From NCBI GenBank assembly GCA_012519055.1, contig JAAYQU010000010.1, positions 41,924 through 105,923 on the forward strand: 64,000 nucleotides of DNA, given 5' to 3'. The DNA is from Bacteroidales bacterium. Lineage in GTDB: Bacteria > Bacteroidota > Bacteroidia > Bacteroidales > Salinivirgaceae. A program made the translations under genes and the position numbers. Below, piece after piece: positions 52,752 through 61,572 of the stretch. Positions within the stretch are counted from its first letter, which is position 1. Every line of letters begins with the position of its first letter. The notes under the pieces are model-generated. The model was not told the origin of the DNA, did no database searches, and worked only from the letters and a program-made list of their open reading frames with translations.

Positions 52752-53330
52752 TTAAAGTTTATATCCCCATCTGAAAGTATTATTAGACAATCCAACCAAG
52801 TCAATAATCCTATCTACAACAGTCATTGATAGTTGCTCTATTGTTTTTGGGTTAGAGTAGAACGAAGGTGTTGCCGGACACACTACACCACCCGCAGAAA
52901 TAATTTGCTTCATATTTTTAATATGGATGAGATTGTAGGGTGTTTCGCGTGGCACCAAAATAAGTTTGCGCTGTTCTTTTAACATGACATCAGCAGTACG
53001 TGATATTAAACAGTCGGATATTCCACTGGCTATTCTCGCCAACATCCCCATTGACGAAGGACAAATTATCATAGCAGAATATTTGGAGCTTCCTGAAGCG
53101 AATGGCGCGTAGAAGTCGTTATTTTCAAACAGTTCAATTTTTCCTTCTGCCGAAGGTATAGCCGTGTGTAGCTCAGATTCCCATATTTTTACTGCATTTT
53201 CAGTAAAAACCAATGCGATTTTTTCTATTTCGCCAGAGCTTGATAGTTTGTCAATCAGAAGCTTAGCATATAACATCCCACTGGCTCCGCTGCAAGCTAA
53301 AACTATTTTTTTTAGATTGTCCGTGCTCAT
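52752..53330 (-). CDS. ubiX: UbiX-family flavin prenyltransferase
   Basis: A 192-residue enzyme with the UbiX hallmarks: ACSGASGMLYAKLL (FMN site), ICPSSMGMLARIASGISDCLISRTADVMLKEQRKLILVPRETP and IKNM. It joins dimethylallyl phosphate to FMN to make prenylated FMN for UbiD-type decarboxylases. No UbiD gene is in the window. A TATCTTTG box (53353-53360) lies 23 bases upstream of the ATG. The amidohydrolase gene nearby may point to the futalosine menaquinone route. Confidence 0.9.
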   Translation of the reverse strand: MSTDNLKKIVLACSGASGMLYAKLLIDKLSSSGEIEKIALVFTENAVKIWESELHTAIPSAEGKIELFENNDFYAPFASGSSKYSAMIICPSSMGMLARIASGISDCLISRTADVMLKEQRKLILVPRETPYNLIHIKNMKQIISAGGVVCPATPSFYSNPKTIEQLSMTVVDRIIDLVGLSNNTFRWGYKL

Positions 53331-53352
53331 TGTTTTTTATGAGATTTAAAAA

Positions 53353-53360
53353 CAAAGATA
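53353..53360 (-). promoter_or_regulatory. Putative -7 box (TATCTTTG) of ubiX
   Basis: The minus strand reads TATCTTTG, 23 bases upstream of the ubiX ATG. The -33 element was not identified. Confidence 0.42.
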
Positions 53361-53544
53361 GATAAATATTTTTGACCTTGCATTCGAACACATTCGTCAA
53401 ACTCGAAAGATTGTTAGCCAAAATAGAACTGTTTTTGTGCAACTTTACAGGTTATTAAACGTATCATTACTGTAATAATTTAGCAATATATCACTTTCGA
53501 TTGTTAGCTGCTAATATTATTAAACTGAAAAAATCATTAATTAT

Positions 53545-53943
53545 ATGAGACTTGTTTTTTCCGGTATTTCACTAATGTGGATAGGTATAGTGATGTTTTT
53601 ATCTTTAATGAATCCCACTTATAGTGAAGTGTCGCTTTTTCCCAATAGTGATAAGATAGTTCACTTTTTGATGTATGGTATTATGACTACGTTTTTCCTC
53701 TCATGCTTACAGTTAGAGAGGGGTATTTCACAATCAGTGATATTTTTAACCGCAATCATGGCTGCAATTGTTTTCGGAGGATTGATGGAATTAGCACAAG
53801 AGTTTTTGACAACCACTAATCATGCGAGTTTTTGGGATTTTGTGGCAAGTGGAGTTGGAGCTATAGTTGCTGCTTTAGTCTATAAACGTTGGTTGTGGAA
53901 AGCGATTGGGCAAAATTTTGCAACTTCAGTTGTAAAACAATAA
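53545..53943 (+). CDS. VanZ-like family membrane protein
   Basis: A 132-residue protein with four membrane helices and the VanZ-like NSDKIVHFLMYGIMTTF and GGLMELAQEFLTTTNHASFWDFVASGVGAIVAA segments. The family includes VanZ of vancomycin-resistance clusters, but most members are of unknown function and no glycopeptide resistance genes are present here. It lies convergent with the amidohydrolase gene (6-base gap). Confidence 0.83.
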   Translation: MRLVFSGISLMWIGIVMFLSLMNPTYSEVSLFPNSDKIVHFLMYGIMTTFFLSCLQLERGISQSVIFLTAIMAAIVFGGLMELAQEFLTTTNHASFWDFVASGVGAIVAALVYKRWLWKAIGQNFATSVVKQ

Positions 53944-53949
53944 ACTATA

Positions 53950-55125
53950 TCAAACAATCCTGCAGATAGTTGCATTATCGGTAGGCTTCATTTTTTCATA
54001 ATCAAACTGTGTAATTAAATTTACTCCTGGAGTTTTCTCAATCTCAAAACTGCCGAATTTCTTGTCAACATTTAGTGCTTTGGCTCCGTTTATTGTCCCC
54101 CATTTTAGCAGTTCGTCAAATGAAAAATTTGTTTTCTCGAGCAAAAACAATATTTCGTTAAATATTGACAAATCTGTATTTGAAGCCAGACTATCTGTCC
54201 CTATACAAATTGGTACTTTATCACTCCATTGGCTGTAGTCTGGTAAAAGGCTATTAATAAACATGTTTGAACGAGGGCAGGTTACGGCAAACAGAGATAT
54301 ATTGTTTTCATGGGCAGTGTTAAGTGCTAAATCCCAATCATTTGCTGTGGCGTGTGTATTGTGCACTGATAGTAGCTGGCTGTTATTAATATCCTGCAGC
54401 ATTAATTGAAACGGGTGTTTAGTATTGTTTGCGATATCAATAATGCCCAGTGAGTTATATAACGATTTTAGGGATTGTTGGCTATCGTTCAATTTTTCTT
54501 GTTCTATACTGTTCTCTAAAATGTGTATACTAAGAAGCTGATTGTTTTCGGTTGTGTAGATTTTGCGTAAAAGACTTTTGCTTAACGAGTAGGATGCATG
54601 TGGTGTTATGGTAGATGCTAAATTTCTTTGCTTATAAGCATTGCAAACAGATACTCCTTTATTATATATATCTGCCGATTTTTGTTGCACAAGCCCAAAT
54701 AGTTCTACAAAAGTGTGATAATAGATTTTACTCGAAGCCTTTATCTCTAATGTATCAAGAGTATTGCTAATGTCGCCAACAGCCACAATGCCTTGGTTGT
54801 ACATCAGTTTGTCGTATTGTTCGGCATATTCGACAATTTTTGCTATTCCGGTTTTTGGTCGTGTTATCATCGATTGTAAGAAGCTGCGCATACCTGTTCC
54901 TTGTTTGAAAAAGCCTTTAAGGTGTGATAACTCTAAATGTGTGTGCGCATTTACAAATCCTGGGACAATTACACCACTGTAATATTCGCATCCATGCTCC
55001 TCGATCATCTCTCCTCCGTTATCTTTTATTTTAACAATAGTATTATTGTCGTCTAAATATATGATGCCATATTTTATTGGTGGAGAGACAATTGGATAAA
55101 TATATGTGGCGGCTATTTTTCTCAT
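53950..55125 (-). CDS. Amidohydrolase family protein (ATZ/TRZ-type, possible aminofutalosine deaminase)
   Basis: A 391-residue metal-dependent hydrolase with a visible metal-binding set: NAHTHLELS, ILENSIEQ (His before Ile), the VHNTHAT region, and GTDSLASN with the catalytic Asp. The final GTDSLASN.DLSIFNEI form is shared with aminofutalosine deaminases and S-adenosylhomocysteine deaminases, so a purine-ring deaminase is likely. The ubiX gene nearby suits menaquinone synthesis by the futalosine route, but no mqn genes confirm this. The start overlaps the upstream gene by 4 bases (ATGA), so the two are cotranscribed. Confidence 0.78.
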   Translation of the reverse strand: MRKIAATYIYPIVSPPIKYGIIYLDDNNTIVKIKDNGGEMIEEHGCEYYSGVIVPGFVNAHTHLELSHLKGFFKQGTGMRSFLQSMITRPKTGIAKIVEYAEQYDKLMYNQGIVAVGDISNTLDTLEIKASSKIYYHTFVELFGLVQQKSADIYNKGVSVCNAYKQRNLASTITPHASYSLSKSLLRKIYTTENNQLLSIHILENSIEQEKLNDSQQSLKSLYNSLGIIDIANNTKHPFQLMLQDINNSQLLSVHNTHATANDWDLALNTAHENNISLFAVTCPRSNMFINSLLPDYSQWSDKVPICIGTDSLASNTDLSIFNEILFLLEKTNFSFDELLKWGTINGAKALNVDKKFGSFEIEKTPGVNLITQFDYEKMKPTDNATICRIV

Positions 55126-55703
55126 TTCTCGTTTTGATAAGTATATTTAATCTTCCTTTCCCCTGTTTGTGATTGGTTATCAACAAGTTTTTTAATAGCA
55201 CCAAAATGTAGTCCACAATCAAAGCATTTGTCGTGATATGGATTGCGTTTTGTTCCGCAAGCAGGGCAGACGTTTGGATTTTTAAGCCACTCCAATTGTT
55301 CTTTTGTGGCTTTTTCGGGCAAAAACTTTAAACTTTCGGGAATAACAGAATCTACGATTTTATATACACGCTTATCGTACACCACTTTAATTGCAATAAG
55401 GGTAAGCGGAACGAAAAACAGCAACATTATCCATACGCCCAATGGCAAAAGCTTGTAAAGCAGCGCAATAATTATTACACTTATAAATGCATAACTAAAT
55501 AGATTGTGCATTTTAGTTTTATAGTTTATTCCATTGTTGGTAACAAATAGGCTAATATTCAGTTGATTATATCTTATCGTTGCGTGGGTGTTGTTATTGG
55601 TACTTTCATCAACTTCGATATCAAAGCCTTTGCTTTTGCACAATTCTTCTATACTGCATAGCTCAGGTGTAGAGTTTGTTTCTATAAACCCACTAATTGT
55701 CAT
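55122..55703 (-). CDS. Membrane protein with C-terminal zinc ribbon
   Basis: A 193-residue protein with two membrane helices in the middle (about 68-105) and a C-terminal CPACGTKRNPYHDKCFDCG zinc-ribbon motif (two CxxC pairs). The N-terminus is cytosolic and rich in Glu/Cys. No family was recognised. It overlaps the amidohydrolase start by four bases. Confidence 0.68.
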   Translation of the reverse strand: MTISGFIETNSTPELCSIEELCKSKGFDIEVDESTNNNTHATIRYNQLNISLFVTNNGINYKTKMHNLFSYAFISVIIIALLYKLLPLGVWIMLLFFVPLTLIAIKVVYDKRVYKIVDSVIPESLKFLPEKATKEQLEWLKNPNVCPACGTKRNPYHDKCFDCGLHFGAIKKLVDNQSQTGERKIKYTYQNEK

Positions 55704-55735
55704 ACTTAAGTTGTTTCTGCTATGCTATGCTTAAA

Positions 55736-56341
55736 TTACTTTTTGTTAATAAAATATCTTCTTAGTTCCATTTCGGTATATGGTTCCGGAACAGAGTCGG
55801 GGGAGCTATTTATTTCGCGTTTTATAAGTCCCACGTCAGGTGCGTACGACTCGCGACATACCCACGAGTTTTCATTCTCTTGTCCGATAAATTCAACCAC
55901 CACTATAACGGAATCGAACACGGTTTGACCGTTCGTGCCAACACCTTGAGACAAAGTTACTGACGCAGATGCTTCAACCACCTTTCTAAAAACTTCTTGT
56001 CCTTCCCAGTGATTAACCACCCATGCCGCGCCAGGTGTTGTTTTTAGTAGGGTTTTGATTGGCACAAGTGTGCTGTTTTGTGTTATATTATACTTAAACA
56101 CATATTCGTTGTTAATACGGGGAACAAAAACATACTCCGACTGTGCCATATTCCCCAACTCTTTGTAGTATATATGTTTGTGATATCCGGGATCTACTTT
56201 TACTGTTGTGCCGTTAGAGTAAACCCAATAGCTTTCAGGATATGCAGGAAAATATTTTTCCGGAAAAATAAATGGATAATTGGTCTCTTCGCAACCAAAT
56301 GCAAACAAAAGTACTATTCCAATAAATATTATCTTCTTCAT
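55736..56341 (-). CDS. Small lipoprotein
   Basis: A 201-residue lipoprotein: signal MKKIIFIGIVLLFAFGC (Cys17), with a mature beta-rich domain (YFPAYPESYWVYSNGTTVKVDPGYHKHIYYKELGNMA). No family was recognised. It lies 5 bases after lgt on the same strand, which would itself lipidate this protein. Confidence 0.68.
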   Translation of the reverse strand: MKKIIFIGIVLLFAFGCEETNYPFIFPEKYFPAYPESYWVYSNGTTVKVDPGYHKHIYYKELGNMAQSEYVFVPRINNEYVFKYNITQNSTLVPIKTLLKTTPGAAWVVNHWEGQEVFRKVVEASASVTLSQGVGTNGQTVFDSVIVVVEFIGQENENSWVCRESYAPDVGLIKREINSSPDSVPEPYTEMELRRYFINKK

Positions 56342-56346
56342 TGCGG

Positions 56347-57168
56347 TTAAGATTTCTTAGGTGAATCATTCTTAATCAGGAAACCTTTGTTTTTATAATA
56401 AATGTAAATCAGTAATCCTATTCCGAACAAAATAAACGGGAGGCTTAACCACTGCCCGATATTCAAGACCATACCGGCTTCATGTGCAACTTGGTCTTCT
56501 TTGATGAACTCTACGAAAAATCTCATAGTAAACAGCAATGTCAGAAACAGTCCAAAAAGTACACCGTTGTGCAATTGTTTGTGCTTTGAAACAAATAGTT
56601 TGTACAGTAAAAAGAAGATTAATAGTGCGGCTAATCCTTCATAAATCTGCGTTGGGTGCTTTGGAACAGTCTCACCAGCCCTGACAAAAATAAATCCCCA
56701 TGGCAACGTAGTCTCAATTCCGTATATCTCGCTGTTGAAAAGATTGCCCATTCTGATTAATAATCCCCCTAAAGCCACAACCACTACAACTCGGTCGAGA
56801 ATATTTATCATAGGTATTTTAAATTTTCTTGAGAAAAGATACAAAGCCATCAAGATACCAACCGCTCCGCCATGACTCGATAATCCGCCATGCCAAATCT
56901 TTAATATTTCAGCAGGGTTGCTAAGATAGTAATCAGCTTCGTAAAAGAAACAGTGTCCAAGCCGAGCCCCGATAACTGTACCTATAAAAAAATACATAGC
57001 CAAAGAATCTAATACTTTGATACTCAATCCGTCCATTTTAATAAAACGTTTCAGAATGAGATATCCGAAAAAGAAAGTGGCGGCAAACAAAAGTCCATAC
57101 CAACGTAAAGAGAATGAACCTATTGTAAATATTTCGGGACTAACATCCCATATGATATAACCTATCAT
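56347..57168 (-). CDS. lgt: Prolipoprotein diacylglyceryl transferase
   Basis: A 273-residue membrane enzyme that attaches diacylglycerol to the lipobox cysteine of prolipoproteins. Family motifs are LRWYGLLFA, the HGGLSSHGGAVGI loop, RMGNLFNSEIYG (Lgt signature) and VPKHPTQIYEGLAALL. The several predicted lipoproteins in this window are its natural substrates. It begins 14 bases after the cyclophilin gene, in an apparent three-gene run on the minus strand. Confidence 0.94.
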   Translation of the reverse strand: MIGYIIWDVSPEIFTIGSFSLRWYGLLFAATFFFGYLILKRFIKMDGLSIKVLDSLAMYFFIGTVIGARLGHCFFYEADYYLSNPAEILKIWHGGLSSHGGAVGILMALYLFSRKFKIPMINILDRVVVVVALGGLLIRMGNLFNSEIYGIETTLPWGFIFVRAGETVPKHPTQIYEGLAALLIFFLLYKLFVSKHKQLHNGVLFGLFLTLLFTMRFFVEFIKEDQVAHEAGMVLNIGQWLSLPFILFGIGLLIYIYYKNKGFLIKNDSPKKS

Positions 57169-57182
57169 AGTTTGTGTGGTTT

Positions 57183-57998
57183 TTATTTTATTATCTTAAT
57201 CTTCATTTTAATATCCTCCACAGGTCTGTCGGCTTGTCCTGTCTGTTGTGCTGCTATTAAATCTATTACATCCAACCCCTCGACAACTTCGCCAAAAACT
57301 GTGTAAGCTCCGTCTAAGTGTGGAGTTCCTCCAATTTCTGAATAGATTTGGATTTGCTCATCGCTATATTTAAATGGCTTATACTCAGGTGATCTTTGTA
57401 TTATTTCGACAATTGGATTAATAATTTCGTTGATTGAATCATATTGTTGGGTTTCTTGAAACGATCTTATTTTTGCTTCAATTTCTGGGTTTCCTGCAAT
57501 ATATTGACCAACCAATCTTTGCATTTGCGGTTGATTTATTCGCATCTCCATTGATTTTAATTGCTGAGGTGTTACGGTAGTTCCCTGTACAATGTAGAAT
57601 TGGCTTCCCGAACTTCTTTTTTCCGGGTTAACGTTGTCGCCTTGTCGTGCAGCCGCAATAGCTCCTTTCTTGTGAAACAGATGAGGAGCAAACTCAGCCT
57701 CGATAGTGTAATCAGGTCCGCCATTGCCCAATCGTTCGTCGGGTTTGGCATTTCTGGAATTGGGATCGCCACCTTGAATCATAAAATTTTTAATAACACG
57801 GTGAAATATCAAATCATCGTAATATTTTTCTGAAACGAGTTTGATAAAATTGTCCCGATGCTTAGGTGTCTCATCGTACAATTCAATTACGATATTGCCA
57901 AATTTTGTTTCAATCTCTACTTTGCTACGTTTGTGAGCTGTTTGGCATTGCAAAGAAAAACACATAATTAGTAATGCGCCTATTGTTAATATTCTCAT
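57183..57998 (-). CDS. Exported peptidyl-prolyl isomerase (cyclophilin type)
   Basis: A 271-residue protein with a signal sequence and the cyclophilin core: FHRVIKNFMIQGGDPN, then SSGSQFYIVQG, then GAYTVFGEVVEGLDVID. Between YIVQG and the last block there is an insertion of about 70 residues (QLKSMEMRINQPQMQ ... EYKPFKYSDEQ), mostly helical, not part of the fold. A Cys near the signal end (LQC) could be a lipidation site but fits a lipobox poorly. It would help fold periplasmic proteins. Confidence 0.88.
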   Translation of the reverse strand: MRILTIGALLIMCFSLQCQTAHKRSKVEIETKFGNIVIELYDETPKHRDNFIKLVSEKYYDDLIFHRVIKNFMIQGGDPNSRNAKPDERLGNGGPDYTIEAEFAPHLFHKKGAIAAARQGDNVNPEKRSSGSQFYIVQGTTVTPQQLKSMEMRINQPQMQRLVGQYIAGNPEIEAKIRSFQETQQYDSINEIINPIVEIIQRSPEYKPFKYSDEQIQIYSEIGGTPHLDGAYTVFGEVVEGLDVIDLIAAQQTGQADRPVEDIKMKIKIIK

Positions 57999-58100
57999 TT
58001 GTATATAGTTTTATGTTTTTTTTAAAGATATTTACAGTCGATAAAGATATGAATTATAATAATTAATCGGCGCGTTAAAATTAGCTAAAAAAATATTACG

Positions 58101-58108
58101 TAACTTTG
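58101..58108 (+). promoter_or_regulatory. Putative -7 box (TAACTTTG) of rnpA
   Basis: TAACTTTG covers the TTG that an open-frame reading would use as a start, which argues that the true start is the ATG at 58142. TTAG at 58081-58084 is a weak -33 candidate, 16 bases upstream. Confidence 0.48.
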
Positions 58109-58141
58109 AATATTATTAATACGTATTCGACGAACCTTTTC

Positions 58142-58531
58142 ATGAAGCAAAATACTTTAAATAAACATGAACGCTTAAAAAGCAGAAAAGCTATTGAATG
58201 TTTATTGTCTGATGCTAAAACATTTAGTCTTTTCCCTGTTAGAGTTTTGTTTAAGGTTTTCCCCGGTGACAATACTGAGCCTCTGAAAGTGTGCGTAAGT
58301 GTGTCGAAACGTAAGTTTAAACGTGCTGTTGATAGAAACAGGCTTAAACGTCAGATGCGCGAAAGTTGGAGAGTTCACAAGCATGAACTTAGACAAAAAC
58401 TCGGCGAAAATAATTTACGAATGGATGTAATGCTTATCTATATCTCTAATGAGAAAGAAGAGTTCGCGAAGATTAACGAAAAAATTGAGGCATCTTTAAA
58501 ACGGCTTGTTCAGTTAATAATTAACAATTAA
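58142..58531 (+). CDS. rnpA: Ribonuclease P protein component
   Basis: 129 residues from the ATG at 58142 (MKQNTLNKHERLKSRKAIECLL). The RNase P protein signature is present as KRAVDRNRLKRQMRESWR. The protein helps RNase P RNA bind and process pre-tRNA. The frame continues upstream to a TTG at 58106, but that codon lies inside the likely promoter. The usual neighbours rpmH and yidD are not beside it. The last residues (QLIINN) and the stop are written by a seven-base repeat (58514-58534). Confidence 0.93.
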   Translation: MKQNTLNKHERLKSRKAIECLLSDAKTFSLFPVRVLFKVFPGDNTEPLKVCVSVSKRKFKRAVDRNRLKRQMRESWRVHKHELRQKLGENNLRMDVMLIYISNEKEEFAKINEKIEASLKRLVQLIINN

Positions 58532-58534
58532 ACG
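58514..58534 (+). repeat. Seven-base array overlapping the rnpA stop
   Basis: TTAATAA TTAACAA TTAAACG units, the first inside the coding region, cross the TAA stop at 58529-58531. Confidence 0.55.
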
Positions 58535-58554
58535 GCTGGTTACTAAATTAATAG

Positions 58555-58609
58555 CCATGACTTTTAAGTCATGGGGGAGGTTGGTACATATATTTATGGG
58601 CTTTAGCCC
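58555..58609. repeat. REP-like two-hairpin element, copy 2
   Basis: CCATGACTT-TT-AAGTCATGG (58555-58574, perfect 9-bp stem) is followed 23 bases later by GGGCT-TT-AGCCC (58598-58609). It is the same element as at 14615-14670. Confidence 0.82.
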
Positions 58610-58647
58610 AAATTTGATAAATCTTATTTTGGTAATGTTCATTTCTA

Positions 58648-58664
58648 CACTTCGACTTCGCTCA
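58648..58664 (+). repeat. CACTTCGRCTYCGCTCA element, copy 2
   Basis: The same 17-base sequence as 38962-38978 on the opposite strand, with two transitions; it lies between the second REP-like element and a seven-base array, downstream of rsgA. Confidence 0.5.
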
Positions 58665-58706
58665 GTACAACGCTTTGCTCAGTGCACCGTCCTGTTTCCC
58701 GCTCTT

Positions 58707-58734
58707 ACCTTGCACCTTTTATCTTTTACCTTTT
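58707..58734 (-). repeat. Seven-base array (AAAAGGT type) at the rsgA gene end
   Basis: On the plus strand ACCTTGC ACCTTTT and ATCTTTT ACCTTTT are exact 7-base units; on the sense strand of rsgA they are AAAAGGT-type units, beginning a few bases after the rsgA stop. Confidence 0.78.
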
Positions 58735-58738
58735 AAAT

Positions 58739-59695
58739 TTACGCATAGTCGTCATGTCTATACTTTTCGTCATCATCATCAAGAAATATAGTAACGTAGT
58801 TAAAATATCGCGATTCAGGTATAATTCCCTCTTCAACATCTTGAATAACATTGCACCCGGGCTCGTGAATGTGCGTGCAGTTGTAAAATTGGCAATGTTC
58901 GGACGATTTGAATATTTCCGGAAAAAAGTGGTATAGCTCGTCTCGGTCAATATCAATCAAGCCAAAAGACCTTATGCCCGGAGTATCAATTATATAGCTA
59001 TTGTTGACCGTTTCATGCATTGTAGCAAAAGTTGTGGTGTGCTTGCCCTGTTTATGTGCCTCTGAAATATCACCGATTTTAAGATTTAGTGACGGGTCTA
59101 TTCTGTTTATTAAACTACTTTTTCCGGTTCCTGAATGACCTGCAAACAGAGATACTTTGCCAGCCATATCGTTTTTAATATCATCAATCCCTATGTTTTT
59201 TGACGCAGAGGTACGGAAACACTGGTATCCAATAGATTCGTAGGTTGTTATATATTCTGCAAATCTTTCAAGTAGTTCTTCATCTTCATACAAATCAATT
59301 TTATTGAATACAATTTTTGCATCAATACGGTAGGCTTCGGCAGTAATCAGCATGCGGTCAATAAACATCAGAGAGGTGTTTGGCTCTGCCAAGGTTGCTA
59401 TAATATAAAAGTTGTCAATATTGGCTGCCAATATATGACTCTCTTTACTAAGATTTGTCGCTCTGCGGATTATATAGTTCTTACGTTTAAGTATTTCTGT
59501 AATAACGGTTTGATTGTGCGTGGTGTCAGTATGTAATACAACCTTATCGCCCACAACAACAGGGTTTGTTGACCGTGCTCCTTTTAGTCTAATTCTTCCG
59601 CGCAGTGTGCATTCAATTAGTTCGCCAGTTTTATCGTGTTTAACTATGCTTAAGCCCCCTGTAGAGCGAAGAACAGTACCGGTTTCTTTTTTCAT
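58739..59695 (-). CDS. rsgA: Ribosome small-subunit-dependent GTPase A
   Basis: A 318-residue circularly permuted GTPase: N-terminal OB domain (TGGLSIV to TEILKRKNYIIRRA), then FNKIDLYEDEE (G4), GHSGTGKSSLINRIDP (P-loop) and DTPGIRSFG (G3). A C-terminal zinc-binding set follows (CQFYNCTHIHEPGC). RsgA checks late 30S maturation. It is flanked by seven-base arrays on both sides. Confidence 0.94.
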   Translation of the reverse strand: MKKETGTVLRSTGGLSIVKHDKTGELIECTLRGRIRLKGARSTNPVVVGDKVVLHTDTTHNQTVITEILKRKNYIIRRATNLSKESHILAANIDNFYIIATLAEPNTSLMFIDRMLITAEAYRIDAKIVFNKIDLYEDEELLERFAEYITTYESIGYQCFRTSASKNIGIDDIKNDMAGKVSLFAGHSGTGKSSLINRIDPSLNLKIGDISEAHKQGKHTTTFATMHETVNNSYIIDTPGIRSFGLIDIDRDELYHFFPEIFKSSEHCQFYNCTHIHEPGCNVIQDVEEGIIPESRYFNYVTIFLDDDDEKYRHDDYA

Positions 59696-59742
59696 GTGTT
59701 TGTTTGAGTAAAAGTTAAAAGTTTATAAAGTTGGTTGCGTTC

Positions 59743-59770
59743 CTTGTACCTTGTACCTTGCTACTTGCTC
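59743..59770 (-). repeat. Seven-base array (CTTGTAC type) between DUF2797 and rsgA
   Basis: CTTGTAC CTTGTAC and CTTGCTA CTTGCTC are four contiguous 7-base units; two TAAAAGT units lie just beyond at 59709-59722. On the minus strand the array follows the DUF2797 stop by 7 bases. Confidence 0.8.
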
Positions 59771-59777
59771 CTTTATT

Positions 59778-60578
59778 TCACACCTCAATATCGAACTTAT
59801 AACCAGAATATTTACGGATATTCAGAGCGTAGCTGTTGTCAAACAAGAGATATTGCCCTTTTATTCCAATCAGTCTTCCCGAAAAGATAGGCTTTTTATC
59901 GAAGTTAACAGATTGTTTTACAGTTACTTTCTCGATAATTGGATATTCAAATTTATAAATAGTATCGTCGCTATTAAAATATTGCCTGTATTCATCTGGT
60001 AACAAGCTGCTTAGTTTCTGCTTCGATTCAATCAGGTCAACATTTTTTTGATTGTTGTTTGTTAACATGGTTCGCCAGTGGGTTTTGTCGGCAATATGAT
60101 TTTTATAGAATACCTCAATAATTCCTGCCAAATACCTGTTGGGAGTAAGTGCAAAGCTAATTGCCTGCGAAGCTCCTTGGTCTATCCAGCGTGTGGGCAC
60201 TTGGTGATTACGTGTTACTCCAACTTTAAGTTGCGATGTGTCAGATAGATACACATGATGTTCTATCAAACAGTTTTTCTTTGCCCACTCCATATCGCGG
60301 GCAATTCCTAAATGCGCCTTACATTTTTCGGGGTGCAAAACATCTTCTTCCGTTTCAGGTCTTGTGATAAAGCACTTATAGCAATATCCTTGAGCAAAAG
60401 ATTTTTTTGTTTTAGCTCCACACGCCACGCAGTTGATTATGCCCAAATAGGAAAACTTTATTTCTGCACCCAATAGTTCGTTCATATCAATTTGTGAATC
60501 ACCTATTGGCAAAAAATATTTTACAGGGTTTTCGTGGATTGATACCATCTTAAGAATATTCCCGGAATACATATTCAT
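59778..60578 (-). CDS. DUF2797 zinc-binding protein
   Basis: About 266 residues from the ATG at 60578 (MNMYSGNILKM, the usual DUF2797 beginning); an upstream TTG at 60659 would add 27 residues not typical of the family. Two metal-binding cysteine pairs are visible (CVACGAKTKKSFAQGYCYKC) and a further LHPEKC. The HVYLSDTSQLKVGVTRNHQVPTRWIDQGA segment resembles a GIY-YIG-like core. Function unknown. Confidence 0.82.
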   Translation of the reverse strand: MNMYSGNILKMVSIHENPVKYFLPIGDSQIDMNELLGAEIKFSYLGIINCVACGAKTKKSFAQGYCYKCFITRPETEEDVLHPEKCKAHLGIARDMEWAKKNCLIEHHVYLSDTSQLKVGVTRNHQVPTRWIDQGASQAISFALTPNRYLAGIIEVFYKNHIADKTHWRTMLTNNNQKNVDLIESKQKLSSLLPDEYRQYFNSDDTIYKFEYPIIEKVTVKQSVNFDKKPIFSGRLIGIKGQYLLFDNSYALNIRKYSGYKFDIEV

Positions 60579-60771
60579 GTTGCGTTGTAAATAATAACCA
60601 AGTTTTATAGCCCATTTTGATAAAACTATGCGAAAATAGCTAAATTTGCAGAACTTCAATACTTTATTGGTTAATTTTACCGTTGTTTTATGGTGTCTTT
60701 TAACTTGAGTTTGAAGCAGACAATTTTGTCTAACTATGTATATGTTAATTTGTTATTAAATTGCTGAATAG

Positions 60772-61572
60772 ATGCGAACTGTAAAACCGTTTTTTTATCT
60801 GATATTTATCCTCTTTGTTTCAAGCCCATTGGGATTGCTTGGGCAACATCAGGTAATAACCACCAAGAACGATACTTTAAATTGTTCGGAAATAGAGTTC
60901 AATTTGGAAATGGAAGAAGTTTACTGCCAGTTGGCTTCTTCCGACAACGTTTTACTCTTTTCGCCCGATGATATTGCTACAATAAATTACCATTTTTATC
61001 CCAAATACCCTGATTTGTCGCACCCGCGATTTATAGTCCGTACTGGAATTGGAATTGCCATAAGTAATTATGTGCAAGCCTTTGGCAATATTTCTACTCA
61101 AAATATTTTGAAAGAGGAGCTAAAGCGAGGAGCACACTTTACAATTGGCGGACAATATTATATCAATAGAAGCTTGTTCGGAGTGGCAGCGGAGTATGGA
61201 CATATGTGGTTTAAGCAAAGCTACGACAGTATCAATACCTGGGCTATGGAAAGATTGAACAACGTAGGAGTAGGCGTTGCATATTGCAGTAAATCGGTTA
61301 CAAACGAACTGTTTGTAACAGCACAACTTCTTTTTACATATTCGGACTATAAAACAAAAGGGAAAATTCCTGCTTACGAGTTTCAAGGTGAGAACCAAAT
61401 GTTTGGGGCAAATCTTTCGGCAACGTTAAACTATCATATAACAGAACACCTGCTACTCGGTTTTTCAGGCAAACTCCAATTTTTTGATAAAAAACCTTCT
61501 CAGCCAAATAAAACAAGTATCAATTTAGGTGTTTTTGAGGTTGCAATGGGGTTTTCTTGGATTTTTCCGTGA
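60772..61572 (+). CDS. Outer-membrane beta-barrel-like hypothetical protein
   Basis: A 266-residue exported protein (signal ending LGLLGQ). The start of the mature part (VITTKNDTLNCSEIEFN) is followed by repeated amphipathic strands (FIVRTGIGIAISNY, FTIGGQYYINRSLFGVAAEYGHMW, NLGVFEVAMGFSWIFP) ending in Phe-Pro. No family was recognised; an integral outer-membrane barrel is likely. Confidence 0.68.
   Translation: MRTVKPFFYLIFILFVSSPLGLLGQHQVITTKNDTLNCSEIEFNLEMEEVYCQLASSDNVLLFSPDDIATINYHFYPKYPDLSHPRFIVRTGIGIAISNYVQAFGNISTQNILKEELKRGAHFTIGGQYYINRSLFGVAAEYGHMWFKQSYDSINTWAMERLNNVGVGVAYCSKSVTNELFVTAQLLFTYSDYKTKGKIPAYEFQGENQMFGANLSATLNYHITEHLLLGFSGKLQFFDKKPSQPNKTSINLGVFEVAMGFSWIFP

Noticed and set aside
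58106..58141. Upstream TTG start for rnpA
   Set aside because: The TTG lies inside a TAACTTTG promoter box; the ATG at 58142 begins the conserved protein.
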